DNA from: Rhabdophis nuchalis
Lineage: Eukaryota > Chordata > Lepidosauria > Squamata > Natricidae
DNA length: 64,000 bases
Assembly: GCA_039707465.1 (NCBI GenBank)
Contig: CM077648.1
Span: 69,211,619 to 69,275,618 of the forward strand
Direction of reading: 5' to 3'
Shown in pieces: positions 20,374 through 32,440 of the stretch; position 1 is the stretch's first letter; each line of letters starts with the position of its first letter. The notes beneath the pieces were generated by a model that searched no databases, was not told where the DNA came from, and was given only the letters and a program-made list of their open reading frames with translations. The position numbers were made by a program, and so were the translations under genes.

Positions 20374-21440
20374 TGTTGGCCAGCTTAGTATCATCCACAA
20401 ATTTGGCAAGTTCTATTTCCTCATTGGGAACGACTAGCACATATGTGGGAGGAGAACCTTTATCTATTCCCTCGTCTAAGTCATTAATGAAAATATTGAA
20501 GAGTACAGAACCTTGTGGTACTCCAATGTTTACTTCCCTCCATGTAGACATAGACCCGTTAAGGACTACTCATTGGGTATGGTTTGTCAGCCAGTTATTA
20601 ACCCATCTGGTGGCAATGCTATCTATCCCACTTTTTTCTAGCTTATTAAGAAGTAGATTGTGGTCTACTTTGTAGAATGCCTTGCTGAAGTCTTAAGTAT
20701 TATGTTCACAGTATTTTGCTGATCTACTAATTTAGTTACTGTATGGAAGAATGAAATAAGATTGGTTGACATAATCTGTTTTTCACAAATCCATGGGGAC
20801 CCTAGTTATTACTTAATTTGTTGCTAGATGTTGACAGATTTGCTTTTTAATTATCTTTTCCAATATCTTCCTGGGTACTGATGTTAAGCTGATTGGTCTG
20901 TAGTTTCCTGTGTCTGTCGTTCTCCCCCCCCCTTTTTTTTTTTAAGATGGGAACCACACCAGCTCTTTTCCAGTAGTTCTGGTAGTTCCCTGGTGCTTCA
21001 GGATTTTTGAAAAATGTGGTACAGTGGTTCTGAGGTGACATCTGCCAGCTCCTTTAGAACTCTGGGATGTAATCCATCAGGGCTTAATGATTTGTATTAA
21101 TCAAGATCAGACAGGTGTTCTCTTACTGTTTTTTTTTTTTTGGTTGCTTATTTTAACTTTTATTTCTAGTCTATCTTTTACAGTTATGTTTTTGACATGT
21201 TGGGCTATAATTTCTTTTTGCATGAAGACTGATACAAAGAATGAGTTGAGCAGCTCTGCTTTCTCTCTGCTGCCTGTTACTTCCTTGCCATCTTCTCTTT
21301 AGTGGACCAACTGTTTCTTTGATTTTTTTCATTATTTATATGTTGGGAAAAACTTTTTTTTAATTATCTTTGACTTTTGTTGCAAGTCTTTGTTTATTCT
21401 TGTTTATTTGCATTTCTGATTTCATCTTTGTATATTCTGG

Positions 21441-21817
21441 CTAGTTGTTAGGTAACCAAATCAAAATCAAACAATGTTCTGTCTAATAATTAGATTACCT
21501 TTTTTCAATAATATAATACAGATTTCTGGCTAGTCGTAATAGGGGATTTCTTTTTCATAAAAACAATTTCATCTTATTTATATGAAGCAATTATTAAATG
21601 CATAAAATACATAAATCAGAAAAATAAAAAATAAAATAACATTTTGTAGTAACTAATTTTCTTTAACATGGATAAAACACATTTTATCCATGTTATAAAA
21701 TAACAGGTATAAAGTAAGTTGCATTCCTAATGTCAGCATTCACTATACACAATTTGTCTTTTAATGGTGTTAAGAAATGGAGTGAAGTTAGAATTGAAAT
21801 TGTTAAGTCTTCAAGAC
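21441..21817. other. No recognisable feature
   Basis: AT-rich sequence between CR1 copy 1 and the gypsy C LTR. It contains a short inverted word, AAAACACATTTTATCCATGT near 21673, but no gene or repeat family I recognise. Confidence 0.4.
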
Positions 21818-22077
21818 TGTCGCTGATCCGGGAGCATGCTGGCTCGAAGGCGCCTCCCATTGGCTGAACTGTTGACAGCTGCTCAGCAGGAGAATGCAGC
21901 CTTGCCATTGGTTGGCCCATCTGACAGCTGCTCTATAAAGAGCTGTCAGATTGAAAGTTCCCCATTGTTGGTTCCGGAGTTGCCTCGTTATTTGTTGTGT
22001 TAGCTTGTTAGCAAATAAAAGTGGTTATTGTTTCACATCCTGCCTCGCCTCTGTTCCTACCTGCCTGGTTCTCTACA
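21818..22077 (+). mobile_element. Gypsy C 5' LTR (about 260 bp)
   Basis: It begins TGTCGCTGATCC and ends about ...GGTTCTCTACA, the TG...CA form. It contains a TATA-like CTATAAAGAG near 21932 and AATAAA near 22014, at positions suiting a promoter and polyadenylation signal. Just downstream, CTGGCAATGAGGGTGGGATA resembles the primer-binding region of some vertebrate gypsy elements. No 3' LTR is found, so the LTR end is uncertain by several bases. Confidence 0.65.
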
Positions 22078-24105
22078 CAGAGCACTGGCAATGAGGGTGG
22101 GATACAGGGACTGAGGTGACCAGCTGGCTGAAGTCACCAAACAGAGCTGAGGCACATAGAGCTGAACGCTGCCCTCTATTCTTAGGCGATGGGACATTGC
22201 ACTGAGGCAATCACCTCAGCTGCCCATCCATGTAAGGATGGCTGCCCTGCCCATGTTCCTGGCTTTTAGTCCAGCAACTGAGACCTGGTATGCATACCTG
22301 GAAAGGTTTGAGTACTTCCTAGAGGCTAATGACTTCATGGAGCTGTCAAGCAGTCACAAATGAAGGTATTCCTGAAGTTCCTGTGGCCATTAAATGTTTG
22401 GGACAGCTCAGTCTTCAGCTGCTCCTCAGCCCATACACACCATGTCCTGGGAGACTTTACTAGAGAAGCTGAAGAATCATTATTCAGCAGCTCCATCATG
22501 CATTGTCAGATGGCAGGCACTCTGCCAGAGGACCCAGAGAGAAGGGGAGTTCATTAACCAATATATGGCCTCCCTCCAGATAGCCACACTTTATTGCAAA
22601 TTCCGGGACCTGGACCAGCTAGTATGTGGGGTTAAGGACTTGAGGCTACAACACTGTTTATTATCCAAACTGAACTCAACCTACAGTCCACAATGGATGA
22701 GGCACAAGTGTCAGAAATGTCTGACAGGTCAACGGGGGAGATACAAAAGTTCCAACCTGTGATTGTGCTGGTCAGTTGAATCCTAGCAGTTCTCCATGAT
22801 GAGGTCGACCAGGACAAGACCACAGATGATGAGGGTGATGTTAGCCACCTCAGAGTGGCACTGGGGAATAGATGGGACACCAGCCACAAAGTTCCCTGAT
22901 TCCATGCATGGTTTGTGGCAGAAACCATTCCCAGGCCACCTGCAAATTTAAAGCTGCCATTTGTCGGTGGTGCAGCAAGAAAGGTCACCTGAGCCCCTTC
23001 ACTGGCCTCTGACCAGCCTTCCGAGCCTACTTATGCCAGAAGTCCAGCCAAGAGACCAACCAGACCTAAGTAAGATTGTTACACCATCTCCCGCGACTGA
23101 CGCCACCCTGAGGTAGCTGTTAGCCAGGCCAACAATGGCTCCTATGACAAGATTTACCTCATGGTCAAGATAGAGGGTGCCTCTACCTCAATGGAGGTAG
23201 ACACCGGATCCTCCAAATTAATTCTCCTGGAGCACCATCAAGCAGCTGGTGCCTACCATATCAAAAAAAGCCTGCACCAATACACTGTAAGGCTTCAAGG
23301 AATCAAGGGAATTCTATCCCTATCCTAGGAAGCGGCTCCTTCAAAGTTGAAAGTGCCAACTTCGCTGACCCTCTTCAGTTAATTATTGTGAGTGTTTATT
23401 TGGGTTGGACTGGTTTGATGCTTTAGGGATCAGCATTTCTGGCATCCATTCCACCGCCTCTGATGACTTGAATGTGTTAGCCAGTGAATTTGCAGACATT
23501 TCCGATGACGGCTTGGGTAAATATAAGGGGAATCCCATTTCATTTAATTTGGACCCCCAGGTTATCCTGATTCGCCTGAAACCTAGAAGGGTACCCTTCA
23601 TGTGCCACCCTAAGGTGGATATGGAGCTGGACAAATGAATAGCCTAAGGCAGAGGTCTGCAAAGTTGGCTCTTTTAAGACTGGTGGACTTCAACTCCCAG
23701 GATTCCCCAGCCAGCTATGCATTCTCGAACCTGTTGACCATTCAAATTGGGAAATGTCTATAGTTATTCACGTTAAACTTGATGGCTCTAGTAGAATATG
23801 CACTGACTATAAGTGCACCCTCAATAGAGCCTTGCAAGCCAACCCTTACCCATTCCTGGTGGTACAGCATCTCCTTCACTCTTTGGGCCAGAGTAAAATA
23901 TTCACTAAGCTAGACCTAGTGCAGGCCTATCAGCAGCTCCCCACCACCGCCATGGCCCAAACCATTGGGGAGCTTTCAAATGCTGCTACCTCCAATTCTG
24001 AGTGAGTGTGGCTCCTGGCCTATTTCAAAGCCTGATGGAGCGATTGCTCCGGGGCATTCCAGGCATCATGTCCTATTTGATGACATTCTTGTGACTGCCA
24101 AAAAT
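22078..24105 (+). pseudogene. Gypsy C gag-pol relic
   Basis: Gag pieces at about 22210-22740: FLAFSPATETWYAYLERFEYF, then 22394-22762 with LLEKLKNHYS and REGEFINQYMASLQIAT, typical of retrotransposon gag. A zinc-knuckle-like region lies at 22910-23000 and a protease motif VDTGSSKLIL at about 23197-23226. RT fragments follow at 23405-23640 (LASEFADISDDGLGKYKG) and 23754-24005 (DLVQAYQQLPT), ending with FDDILVTA near 24080. The sequence is lost after about 24105; RNase H and integrase are absent. A short foreign repeat sits at about 23646-23725. Stops and frameshifts are frequent, so it is old and inactive. Lineage differs from gypsy A and B. Confidence 0.7.
23646..23725. mobile_element. Short interspersed repeat inside gypsy C
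   Basis: The words GGTGGACTTCAACTCCCAGG and ATTCCCCAGCCAGCTATGC interrupt the pol reading between 23640 and 23730. This wording is very common in squamate genomes as a short non-autonomous repeat (recall, not checked). Its termini cannot be fixed here. Confidence 0.5.
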
Positions 24106-24200
24106 GGCCATCGTCCCTGTTGCCGTTTGGGAGACCTTGAGGAAATTGCAAATTCCTCTCCCTACTTCGTTGCCCCTACAAGGTGGCTTTGACCCAGTAG

Positions 24201-25574
24201 GGTCCCCTGATAGCAGTTGTCGGCTGGATTTTGCTGGGCTCAGCAGAGCTGCTATTTTCCAAGCCATTCTCACTGCGATGTCAACCGGAAGTCAGCTGTA
24301 CTTTATTTCTATTGACTAACGTTCTGAATTTAAATGGATAAACATCTAATTTATAATAGTTAAGAAATTTAATCCAGTACATATTATCAATTTTGTGGGA
24401 CTGCACCCCATCCTTATTGTTGTTTGGGTTTCTTTTTAAATGAAAAGCAAAGATTAAAACACAGAGGAGCCAGACATAGAAGAATGACCTTCAGATGGAA
24501 ACAAAGATGGAATTGTTTAACTTTTGTTACTAGAAATATCTTTATGCATTGTATGTTAAAGAAAATTTAGCTTATTCATCCTTGAAAAAATAACCAAAAT
24601 AGCCAATTTCAACATTAAAATATACACCGTAGTAGAAGTCTTGTTCCTAGTTATTTTCAATGTTCCATACAGAGTTACTTGTTCTACAAAGTTGAAGGCT
24701 GTTTAACTTTTCTAGTTAACGGTTTTTTTTCCGCATTATAGAAAGGCAAAAATGGATTCCAGTGTCACTTTTAGAAGCTTCTCGTTCTCACTGTATCCCC
24801 AGTGAGCTCATCTGCAGTTTAAACCTATATTTTGGAAAGGTGATATATAAACATTGGGAAAAATATAAAAAGAGTGAAGAAACCTGTCAGCATATAAAAA
24901 TCTATATTTTATATGCTGAGAGGTTGCTGCAGGGCCTTCCTTCCTTCCTTCCTTCCTTCCTTCCTTCCTTCCTTCCTTCCTTCCTTCCTTCCTGTGTGAA
25001 AATGTATTTTCCCTGCTCTGATACAATTTCTCCTTTTGGCCATTGCCAGTAAATCACCTAGGTAACCCAGGGACTGGTTGCCATGGGTACTTTGCTGAGC
25101 ATATATTCTTTTTCTGATGCAGCATATAGTGTTTTGCCTAAAACTTAGTACTATTATCCTAGTATCATTGAGCCAAAGGAACCTCACTTTCCTTTTTTAC
25201 TTTAATCTGATAAAAGTAATAGAGCTAGTATTACAGGTGACCCTGTGGATTTAAGGCTGACTGTGTTCTGCCCTAGAATACGGCCATCAAGTTATAGTTT
25301 AGCACACTGGCCTGGGCCAGGGCTGAGGTGTCTGGGACTTTCTTTCGCTGTCTCAAGGGCAGCCCTCACTAGATCTCACCACATCATGGGCTGTGGGCCT
25401 TGAGTTTGCCACCCTGTCCTAGATACTTTTTTAATCATTATGCTTAGATTGCAGGATTGCCAAGCAATTAAAGTTTCTTTCCTCTCTTAGTGTTAATCAG
25501 TGTCAGTTTGTTCCTGTTTGTCCTTGTGAACTTCACCCAGCATCTTTATCCCTAATCTAAATACAAATACAAAT
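24201..25574. other. Mostly unassigned DNA with a TTCC microsatellite
   Basis: AT-rich, with no supported gene. A weak exon-like word at 24742-24801 is discussed in the findings. The (TTCC)n run is annotated separately. A word GGTTGCCATGGGTAC near 25076 resembles an X-box but has one mismatch. Confidence 0.4.
24935..24993. repeat. (TTCC)n microsatellite
   Basis: About 14 uninterrupted TTCC units. The apparent repeated protein frames here on both strands are artefacts of this run. Confidence 0.95.
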
Positions 25575-27545
25575 ACAATAGCAGAGTTGGAAGGGACCTT
25601 GGAGGTTATCTAGTCCAACTCCCTGCCTAGGCAGGAAGCCCTATACCATTTTAGACAAATGGCTATCCAACATCTTCTTAAAGACATGCAGAGTTGGGGC
25701 ATTCACAACTTCTGGAGGCAAGCTGTTCCACTGATTGATTGTTCTAACTGTCAGGAAATGTCTCCTCAGTTCTAAGTTGCTTCTCTCCTTGATTAGTTTC
25801 CACCCATTGCTTCTTGTTCTGCCCTCAGGTGCTTTGGAGAGTAGTTTGACTCCCTCTTCTTTGTGGCAACCCCTGAGATATTGGAACACTGCTATCATGT
25901 CTCTCCTAATCCTTCTTTTTATTAAACTAGACCTACCCAGTTCCTGCAACCGTTCTTCATATGTTTTAGTCTCTAGTCCCTTAGTCATCTTTGTTGCTCT
26001 TCTCTGCACTCTTTCTAGAGTCTCCACATCTTTTCTACATCGTAGTGACCAAAACTGGATGCCGTATTCCAAGTGTGGCCTTACCAAGGCATTATAAAGT
26101 AGTATTAACACTTCACGTGATCTTGATTCTATCCCTCTGTTTATGCAGCCTAGAACTGTGTTGGCTTTTTTGGCAGCTGCTGCACACTGCTGGCTCATAT
26201 TTAAATGGTTGTCTACAAGGACTCCAAGATCCCTTTCACAGTTACTGATATTGAGCAAGGTACCACCTATACTGTACCTGTGCATTTCATTTTTGTTGCC
26301 TTGATGAAGATGTTGAAGAGTACTGGGCCTAAAACAGAGCCTTGGGGGACTCCACTGCATACTTCCTTCCATGTAGATGCAGTTCCATTGAGGACTACAC
26401 ATTGAGTGCGGTTGGTCAGCGAGTTATGAATCCATCTGGTGGTGATGCTGTCTAACCCACATTCTTCTACTTTATCTAGTAGTAGGTTATGGTCTACCTT
26501 GTCAAATGCCTTACTGAAGTCCAAGTAAACTATATCGATGGCATTCCTCTGGTCCACTAATTTTGTCACATTATCAAAGAATGCAATAAGATTAGTCTGG
26601 CATGATCTGTTTTTGACAAAACCATGTTGGCTTTTGGTTATTATTTTGTTTGCTTCTAGGTATTCAGTAATTCACTGCTTGATTATTTTTTCCAGAATCT
26701 TTCCTGGTATTGAGGTCAGGCTGATGGGTCTGTAGTTTCCTGGATCTATCTTTTTTCCTTTTTTGAAGATGGGAACCACATCAGCTCTTTTCCAGTCCTC
26801 TGGTAGTTCCCCAGTGTTCCAGGATCTCTGAAAGATATAGTTCAGTGGTTCTGAGATCTCATCTGCCAGTTCCTTCAGAACCCTGGGGTGTAATCCATCT
26901 GGTCCTGGTGATTTGAACTTGTCTAGGGTAGACAGGTGCTCACTTACTATTTTCTTCCCTATTTCAATTTGTGTTTCTAATCTGATTTTTGTGGTGCTGT
27001 TTTTGATTGGACTGTTTTATCCCTTTGTGTAAAGACAGATGCAAAAAATGAGTTGAATAGTTCTGCTTTCTCCCTGTTGCTTGTCACCTTCTTGCCATTT
27101 TCTCCCAGCAATGGACCAATTGTTTCTTTAACTTTTTTCTTGTGTTTAACATGTTGGAAGAAGCTTTTTTTGTTATTTTTTACTTTTGTACTTTCTTCAT
27201 TGTGAGCCTTAGCTTTCCTCACTTCATCTTTACAGGCTCGGGCTATTTGCTGATATTCTGCCTTAGTTATGTCCCCCTCTTTCCACTTTTTATACTTATC
27301 TTTTTTGTCTTTCAGTTTGTCAGAGAGTTCTTTATGCAGCCATGCCGGTTTCTTTTGGGAGCTGTTATTTTTCTTCTTCATTGGTATTGTGCTAGACTGG
27401 GCTTTTGTAATCTCATTTTTCAAAATTTCCCAAGCTTCTTGAGTTGTTTTCCCCTTGAGGATTCTCATCCATGGAATTTTTCCCAAACTCTCTCTAAGTT
27501 TATTGAAATTAGCTCTCTTAAAGTCCAAGATTCTAGTTTGACTTT
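25575..27545 (-). mobile_element. CR1 LINE copy 2, 5'-truncated with internal deletion
   Basis: The plus strand begins with the reverse complement of a CR1 3' end (CAGAGTTGGAAGGGACCTTG, TCTAGTCCAACTCCC). On the minus strand the element runs from the linker (27528) through RT to the C-terminal domain (25641). The join near 26300 puts GPVLFNIFI directly next to [14 protein letters not shown] sequence. RT motif C (the Asp-Asp box) and its surroundings are therefore deleted. The 5' end, including the endonuclease, is missing. Confidence 0.85.
25641..27528 (-). pseudogene. CR1 copy 2 ORF2 remnant
   Basis: Three frames in order: 26977-27528 (183 aa linker, ending FFQHVKHKKKVKE, NSFFASVFT), 26267-26569 (RT motif [13 protein letters not shown] and motif [16 protein letters not shown]), and 25641-26402 (C-terminal domain with LGVLVDNHL, YNALVRPHLEYGIQFW, ERVQRRATKM and NQWNSLPPEVV). 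The C-terminal frame is open to its stop. Between 26569 and 26977 the finger region is out of frame. Loss of the motif C region makes the RT non-functional. Confidence 0.8.
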
Positions 27546-27889
27546 GTTCTACTACTTTTTTTTTGCATAATGTTGAATTCCTAGTTATTCTAGTTATTAT
27601 CTAGTTATTCTCTGTTTGTGTTCAATAGTTGTAAGTCATGATTTGACCACATGAGGGCACATCTATATTATCTTTAACTAAAGAAATATTTTCTAAACTT
27701 AAATGCTATGTTATGATTGTTGTTGTGTAAATTATCAATGCATTTGAACTTTGTTTTTAAAGATTATCCACATGAACTTCAGAAGACATAGATATTAGAT
27801 AAAAAGACACAAAATATGTACTTATTGAAATGAAGTCTATCACAATGTTTGCAGGCATTGTTCCTAACTGACAGTTTTTCAAATGTTAC

Positions 27890-28620
27890 AACAGATCAAA
27901 TGAACCAAATTCACAAGCTGTATATTTTTCATCATCATCATCATCACCACCACCACCATCACCACCACCACCACCATCAGCCGCAGCATCATTTTAGTTA
28001 TTGTCTATCCACTGCAGTATGAAGGTCTGTTCCACATGTTTCCAACCAATACAGACAGAGCTTTCTTTTGCCAATTGGGCCCACAATACTTGCTGATGTC
28101 ATCAATCTATCTTGTCTTAGGTCTTTTTCATGAACATTTTTTATCAAGTGTGATCTATTCTATGACTGCCTTGGTCCATTTACCATCAATTCCTCTTGCT
28201 ATGTGACAGCCCATTTCAATTCTTTTACTCTCTTGATGATATTGTGTATAATTTCATTTGTTCTTTGATCCATGTGCAGGTCTTTCTACCTTGTCTTGTA
28301 ATGCTGAGCTTATATCTTTCAATGACTTACTGAATCTAATTCATTGTGCTGTAGCAATTTCTGAACCTTGCCTGGTCCTTTGGGGGCATCATTTAATGTT
28401 CTGAATATTCTTTTTGCTATTATGAAAATCTTGTAGATGACTGAAATAAGACTTATTATTCAGCATTTTCCCATGCATTGGGTATTTTTTTCCTTCTCTG
28501 AGGCATCTTGAGTATGGTTTTGCTAGTATCTTATGTAAACTGTGACTAGCAGCTTTCAGCATTTCAACCATAACACAATCATTTCTTGAGATTTTGCCAT
28601 TTTTCATTAATGTTATGGTA
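27890..28620 (-). pseudogene. Possible RTE- or jockey-like LINE relic
   Basis: The minus-strand frame 28389-28607 reads MKNGKISRNDCVMVEMLKAA then SLHKILAKPYSRCLREGK. This resembles the RT entry of RTE-type LINEs ('K..K..G.DG...E.LK'). Downstream on the same strand (28150-27990), words like a WAQLAKES and WKHVEQ segment recall the C-terminus of such elements. Stops are frequent and motifs A-C are not found. Family assignment is uncertain. Confidence 0.35.
27930..27980. repeat. CATCAT/CACCAC simple repeat
   Basis: A run of CAT and CAC triplets, mildly degenerate, of about 50 bp. Confidence 0.9.
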
Positions 28621-30540
28621 TGATAGTTCTTCCACTAGGATATTTAGCATTTCATCTTTTTGGGTGTTGCTATTTTTGAGTGACCTTCATCTTTATATAG
28701 CTCTGAATAGAATTTTCTAACATTTCCTGCCTTGTTCTATACACAGAACCATCTTCCTGTTTGAATGCAAAACATGCAAAACATTTCTTTTTTATATTTA
28801 TAAGCTTTTTTATATTTATAAGCATGATTTTACTCTATTAAGCCCTTTGTTTTCTTCAATTGCCTTTTTCACAAGCTTCATGTTAAACTGAAATGTTTTT
28901 TCTTGGATACATTTTCTTATCCACTCCCTCCACTCCCACACACATTTAAACTTAGTGAAAAGTGAAAAGACATACACAGGAATAAAGACACTTTCTCTCT
29001 CTTTTCTCCCATCCCCAATGCTCTTAAGCTGGTTGCCACGAAAGGAAACTGGTGTGTGTTCCTCTGCCCTCTGTAAGCTACTGGTAATAACTCTCTGTGT
29101 AGAAGAGGATAGGGATACTCAGAATCCTGCTGTGTGCCAAAAATGCAGCTTCTGAGGAATTGAAACATGCTGCTTCTGTGAATTGGGGGGTCAGCTTCCC
29201 TTGGCTGGGGAAGCACTGCCTACACCCTTCAAGTGCAGCTGGTTTAAGATGGAGAGCACCATGTACTGAAAGTGAAGCACAACTTCCTTTCCAGCTGCAG
29301 CAGAACCAAGGAGTCAAAAGAGGGCCAGTTGGGGGGAGGCGAGGGTTCTGCAAGTGGGGTGGGAATGAGAGCGAAGGCGAGGAGTGCACATTAACCCAGT
29401 GGGAGGTGGGAAAGGTTTCACAGCATTACACACTGCTCTGCCCTCCACCTTCCTGGTTGGGCTCCACAGCTGAGGGGTGATGGAGCAAACTGCGTGCAGC
29501 TGACAGCATGACTTTTGCCCATCTCTTTCTGGGTGCATGGCTTCTGCTTGTTGGGCTGTTTCCAAGGCCAGCAACTCCGTGGCCAGCCACTTTGCTTTTT
29601 CCATTTTTTTCCTCATGGGAGGTGCATGGGAGGCTCATGGGAGGATTGTGTGGTGGCACCGGCAGCAGGCAGAAACATGGGGGAGGCAGAGGTGATCCAA
29701 ATGCACAGCCCACTCCATCCCAATGTTTCTTGGCTTGCCTGTAGTTGCACCAAACAAGTGAGAACTGCAGGCAATGCTGTTTGAAAGGCTTTCCCTTCTG
29801 CCGCCCACACTCTTTCTCTCACACACAGACAGACATTTGATTGTTTGAAATAGACAAGTGTACTTTGCTTCGACTTTAAGCATATGCTTCCCAAAATCTT
29901 CCAGAATTGCCTGCAATTCCTGTGAGAGACTGCACGTTGCTTCTGGGCTTGGGAGATTCAATCTCCCCAGTTCCCCTCCATTTCTCTTTCTCTCTCTCTC
30001 TGTCTCTCTCACATTTGCTCACTTGAACTGCCATGTACTTTTCATCCAGAGGGAGATGAAGTGGGCAAAAAGGGTTTGGGTGCCTGATGGGCATCGGCCT
30101 GCATTGTCAAGTGTTTGGGCTGCTGAGTGCCAGCCTGCATGTTTAGTCAGTGCTGCAAGTGCTGGGCTACAGCTACACTGAGCTTGGTGCTCTTTGGGCC
30201 CTGATGGTTGCTGCAGCTCTTGTGTCTGGTTGGCTGGTGCGACTGTTAGGTAAGCTTCACTTGAGGTGTATGGGTCTTTTTGCAGCTGCAATTACACAGC
30301 AGAAGTGGCCTGGTGGCCAAGGTTCTTGGAGCGGTCACTGCAAGGCTGTTTTGCACGGATGGCCAGTGTGACTGTTATGTAAGGAGGCACAAGGTGCATG
30401 GGGAAGCTTGCTCCCCTCTGCCTCACATGGGGAAAAAATTAAGACATCCCCGAAAATAAGCCCTTACCATTTTTTTCAGGGGTCAAAAGAAAATAAGACT
30501 GGGTCTTATTTTTGGGGAAACACTGTATCAGCCTCTTAAG
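28621..30540. other. Unassigned region with a possible inverted-repeat element end
   Basis: No gene is supported. Short frames of 60-125 aa on both strands look like chance frames in moderately GC-rich DNA; none has a recognisable domain. A TCTC run lies at about 29983-30010. At 30442-30532, AAGACATCCCCGAAAATAAG and, in reverse orientation, ACAGTGTTTCCCCAAAAATA resemble the termini of a widespread short inverted-repeat transposon (recall). Its other end is not identified. Confidence 0.4.
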
Positions 30541-31086
30541 TATTCATGGTATTTCCATGTTTTAGATTGCAATACAAAACAGTAAGTGGAAGTGTTAAAC
30601 AATAATGTGTCAACTTGTAAAGCGTTTCCATGATTACTATCAAGTTGACATAGACAAAGGGAGAAAAGGGAGGAGAATTTGATGCATACTTTTGGCCAGA
30701 ACCAGGTCTCATATTCCTACAGCTGCCGGGTGAAATATGCATGTTCATAGCCTACCGCAGCACCTTGTTGGTGGATATGATTTATGACACAGACAGAAGG
30801 GAGGGGATACAGGGGGTAAAGTTCAGATGCCATTAAGCAGAAATAAATTTCAGCTCCACAGAAGAACATGCCAAAATGTTGATCCCAATAATGTTTATTG
30901 TTGATGTTTATTGAATTTGTATACCACCCTTCTCCCTTGCGGGACTCAGGGCGGTGAACAGGCATAATAAAAACAACAAAGACATGAATATATTAAATAC
31001 TTTAAAATGTCAATTAAAATGTCAATTAAATTAGGGGCCTGTTCTAAAACCAAATAAAATTACTAAATAAAATTGATTAAAATTGA

Positions 31087-31990
31087 TTAAAAACTACACC
31101 AGGCCGCACGGAATAAATGCGTTTTCAAGGCCCGGCGGAAGAGGCATAGGTCAGTGATCATACGTAGGTCAGGGGGTAGGTCGTTCCAGAGGGCAGGAGT
31201 TGCCACAGAGAAGGCTCTCCCCCTGGGGGTTGCCGGCTGACATTGTTTGGCCGACGGTACCCTGAGGAGGCCCTCTCTGTGGGAGCGAACTGGTCGGTGG
31301 GAGGTATTTGGTAGCAGGATGCGGTCTTGCAAGTAGCCAGGTCCCGTGCCATGGAGCACTTTAAAGGTGGTTACCAGCACCTTGAAGTGCACCCGGAAAG
31401 CCACAGGCAGCCAGTGCAGCTCGCGGAGGAGAGGTGTCACGTGGGAGCATCTTGAGGCTCCCAGAATCCTCCGCGCGGCCGCATTCTGCACTAACTGGAC
31501 CCTCCGGGTGCACCTCAAGGGCAGCCCCATGTAGAGAGCGTTGCAATAGTCCAGGCGGGAGATGACGAGGGCTTGAGTGACTGTGCGTAGAGCGTCATGA
31601 TCCAGAAAGGGGCGCAACTGGCGAATCAAGCGAGCCTGATAAAAAGCCCCCCTGGCCACGGCCATCATATGATCATCTAATGACAGCTGAGAGTCCAGGA
31701 GGACACCCAAGTTGCGAGCCCTCTCTGTGGGGGCCAATGATTCACCCCCAATAGCCAGAGATGGTATCAGCTGGCTGTATCATGACGCTGGAAGCCACAG
31801 CCACTCGGTCTTGGACGGGTTGAGTCAAAGCCTGTTTCTTCCCATCCAGACTCGCATGGCCTCCAGACACCGGGACATCACTTCGATGGCATCGTTGGGG
31901 TGGTCTGGGGTAGAAATGTACAGCTGGGTGTCATCTGCGTACTGATGGAATTCTACCCCAAAACCACGGATTATCTCACCCAGCGGCTGG
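31087..31990 (-). pseudogene. L2 copy F RT end and C-terminal domain
   Basis: Frame 31087-31737 (216 aa) holds RARNLGVLLDSQLSLDDH, SRLDYCNALYMGLPL and LLRELHWLPVAFRV, open to its stop. Upstream, the YADD region is read at about 31930-31960 in an interrupted frame. Lacking motif A and the endonuclease-RT linker, it cannot be functional. Confidence 0.75.
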
Positions 31991-32440
31991 AGGCCATGAA
32001 CTCCCGTGCCGTCTCAGATGTTTCGCCTATCAATAGCAGATTGAAATCCCCCATGACCAATAGTCTGGGGGTGTCAACCGCCACCTCGGCTATCACACTG
32101 AGAAGGGCTGCTGACACATAGCGGGGAGCCAGGTACATAATCAGCAAGCCCAACTGCCTCCCATGGCCCACTTCACACATAGAGACTCACAGCCAGCTGT
32201 CTGTGGCACAGTGGTCTCCCTCAGATCCAGACCCTCCTTTATAATGACCCCCCCACCCTGACCCTGGGCTCGTGGCTGATGAAATGCTCGGTAACCCGGT
32301 GGGCACATTTCAACGAGGGGCACTCCCCCCTCCTGGCCCAACTAGGTCTCCGTAATACCCGGCAGGTCTGGCTCCCCCTCCAAAACCAGATCGTGAATGA
32401 GGGGGGCTTTATTAACCACGGACCTGGCATTACATAACAT
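31971..32440 (-). pseudogene. L2 copy F endonuclease remnant
   Basis: Overlapping minus frames 32239-32430, 32141-32341 and 31971-32180 give the APE-type endonuclease in pieces: the end of an [12 protein letters not shown] start near 32430, GGVPLVEMCPPGYRAFH, and LVMGDFNLLLIGETSE. The last joins REFMASS to RT sequence at the deletion point. Several frameshifts. Confidence 0.7.

Larger units (their letters stand above)
16346..21440 (-). mobile_element. CR1 LINE copy 1, split by a hAT-like element
   Basis: The plus strand begins with the reverse complement of a CR1 3' end (CAGAGTTGGAAGGGATCTTG, then CATCTAGTCCAACCC) and continues through the C-terminal and RT regions to about 21440. On the minus strand, 20360-20551 reads [20 protein letters not shown] and [14 protein letters not shown] (RT motifs B and C). 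CR1 text is interrupted after 17319 and resumes at 20374 with the expected next words, the gap being the 17320-20365 element. No long frame survives. CR1 is the major LINE of sauropsids. Confidence 0.8.

Noticed and set aside
25065..25090. X-box-like GTTGCCATGGGTAC
   Set aside because: One consensus mismatch and no coding exon or GC-rich promoter beside it.
24762..25187. Frames with FLPS or EGRK repeats
   Set aside because: Products of the TTCC microsatellite on either strand.
27930..27980. Possible CRISPR-like or regulatory array
   Set aside because: Simple CAT/CAC triplet run with no spacers.
29078..30291. Many 70-125 aa frames on both strands
   Set aside because: No recognisable domain or splice context, and opposite-strand overlap suggests chance frames.
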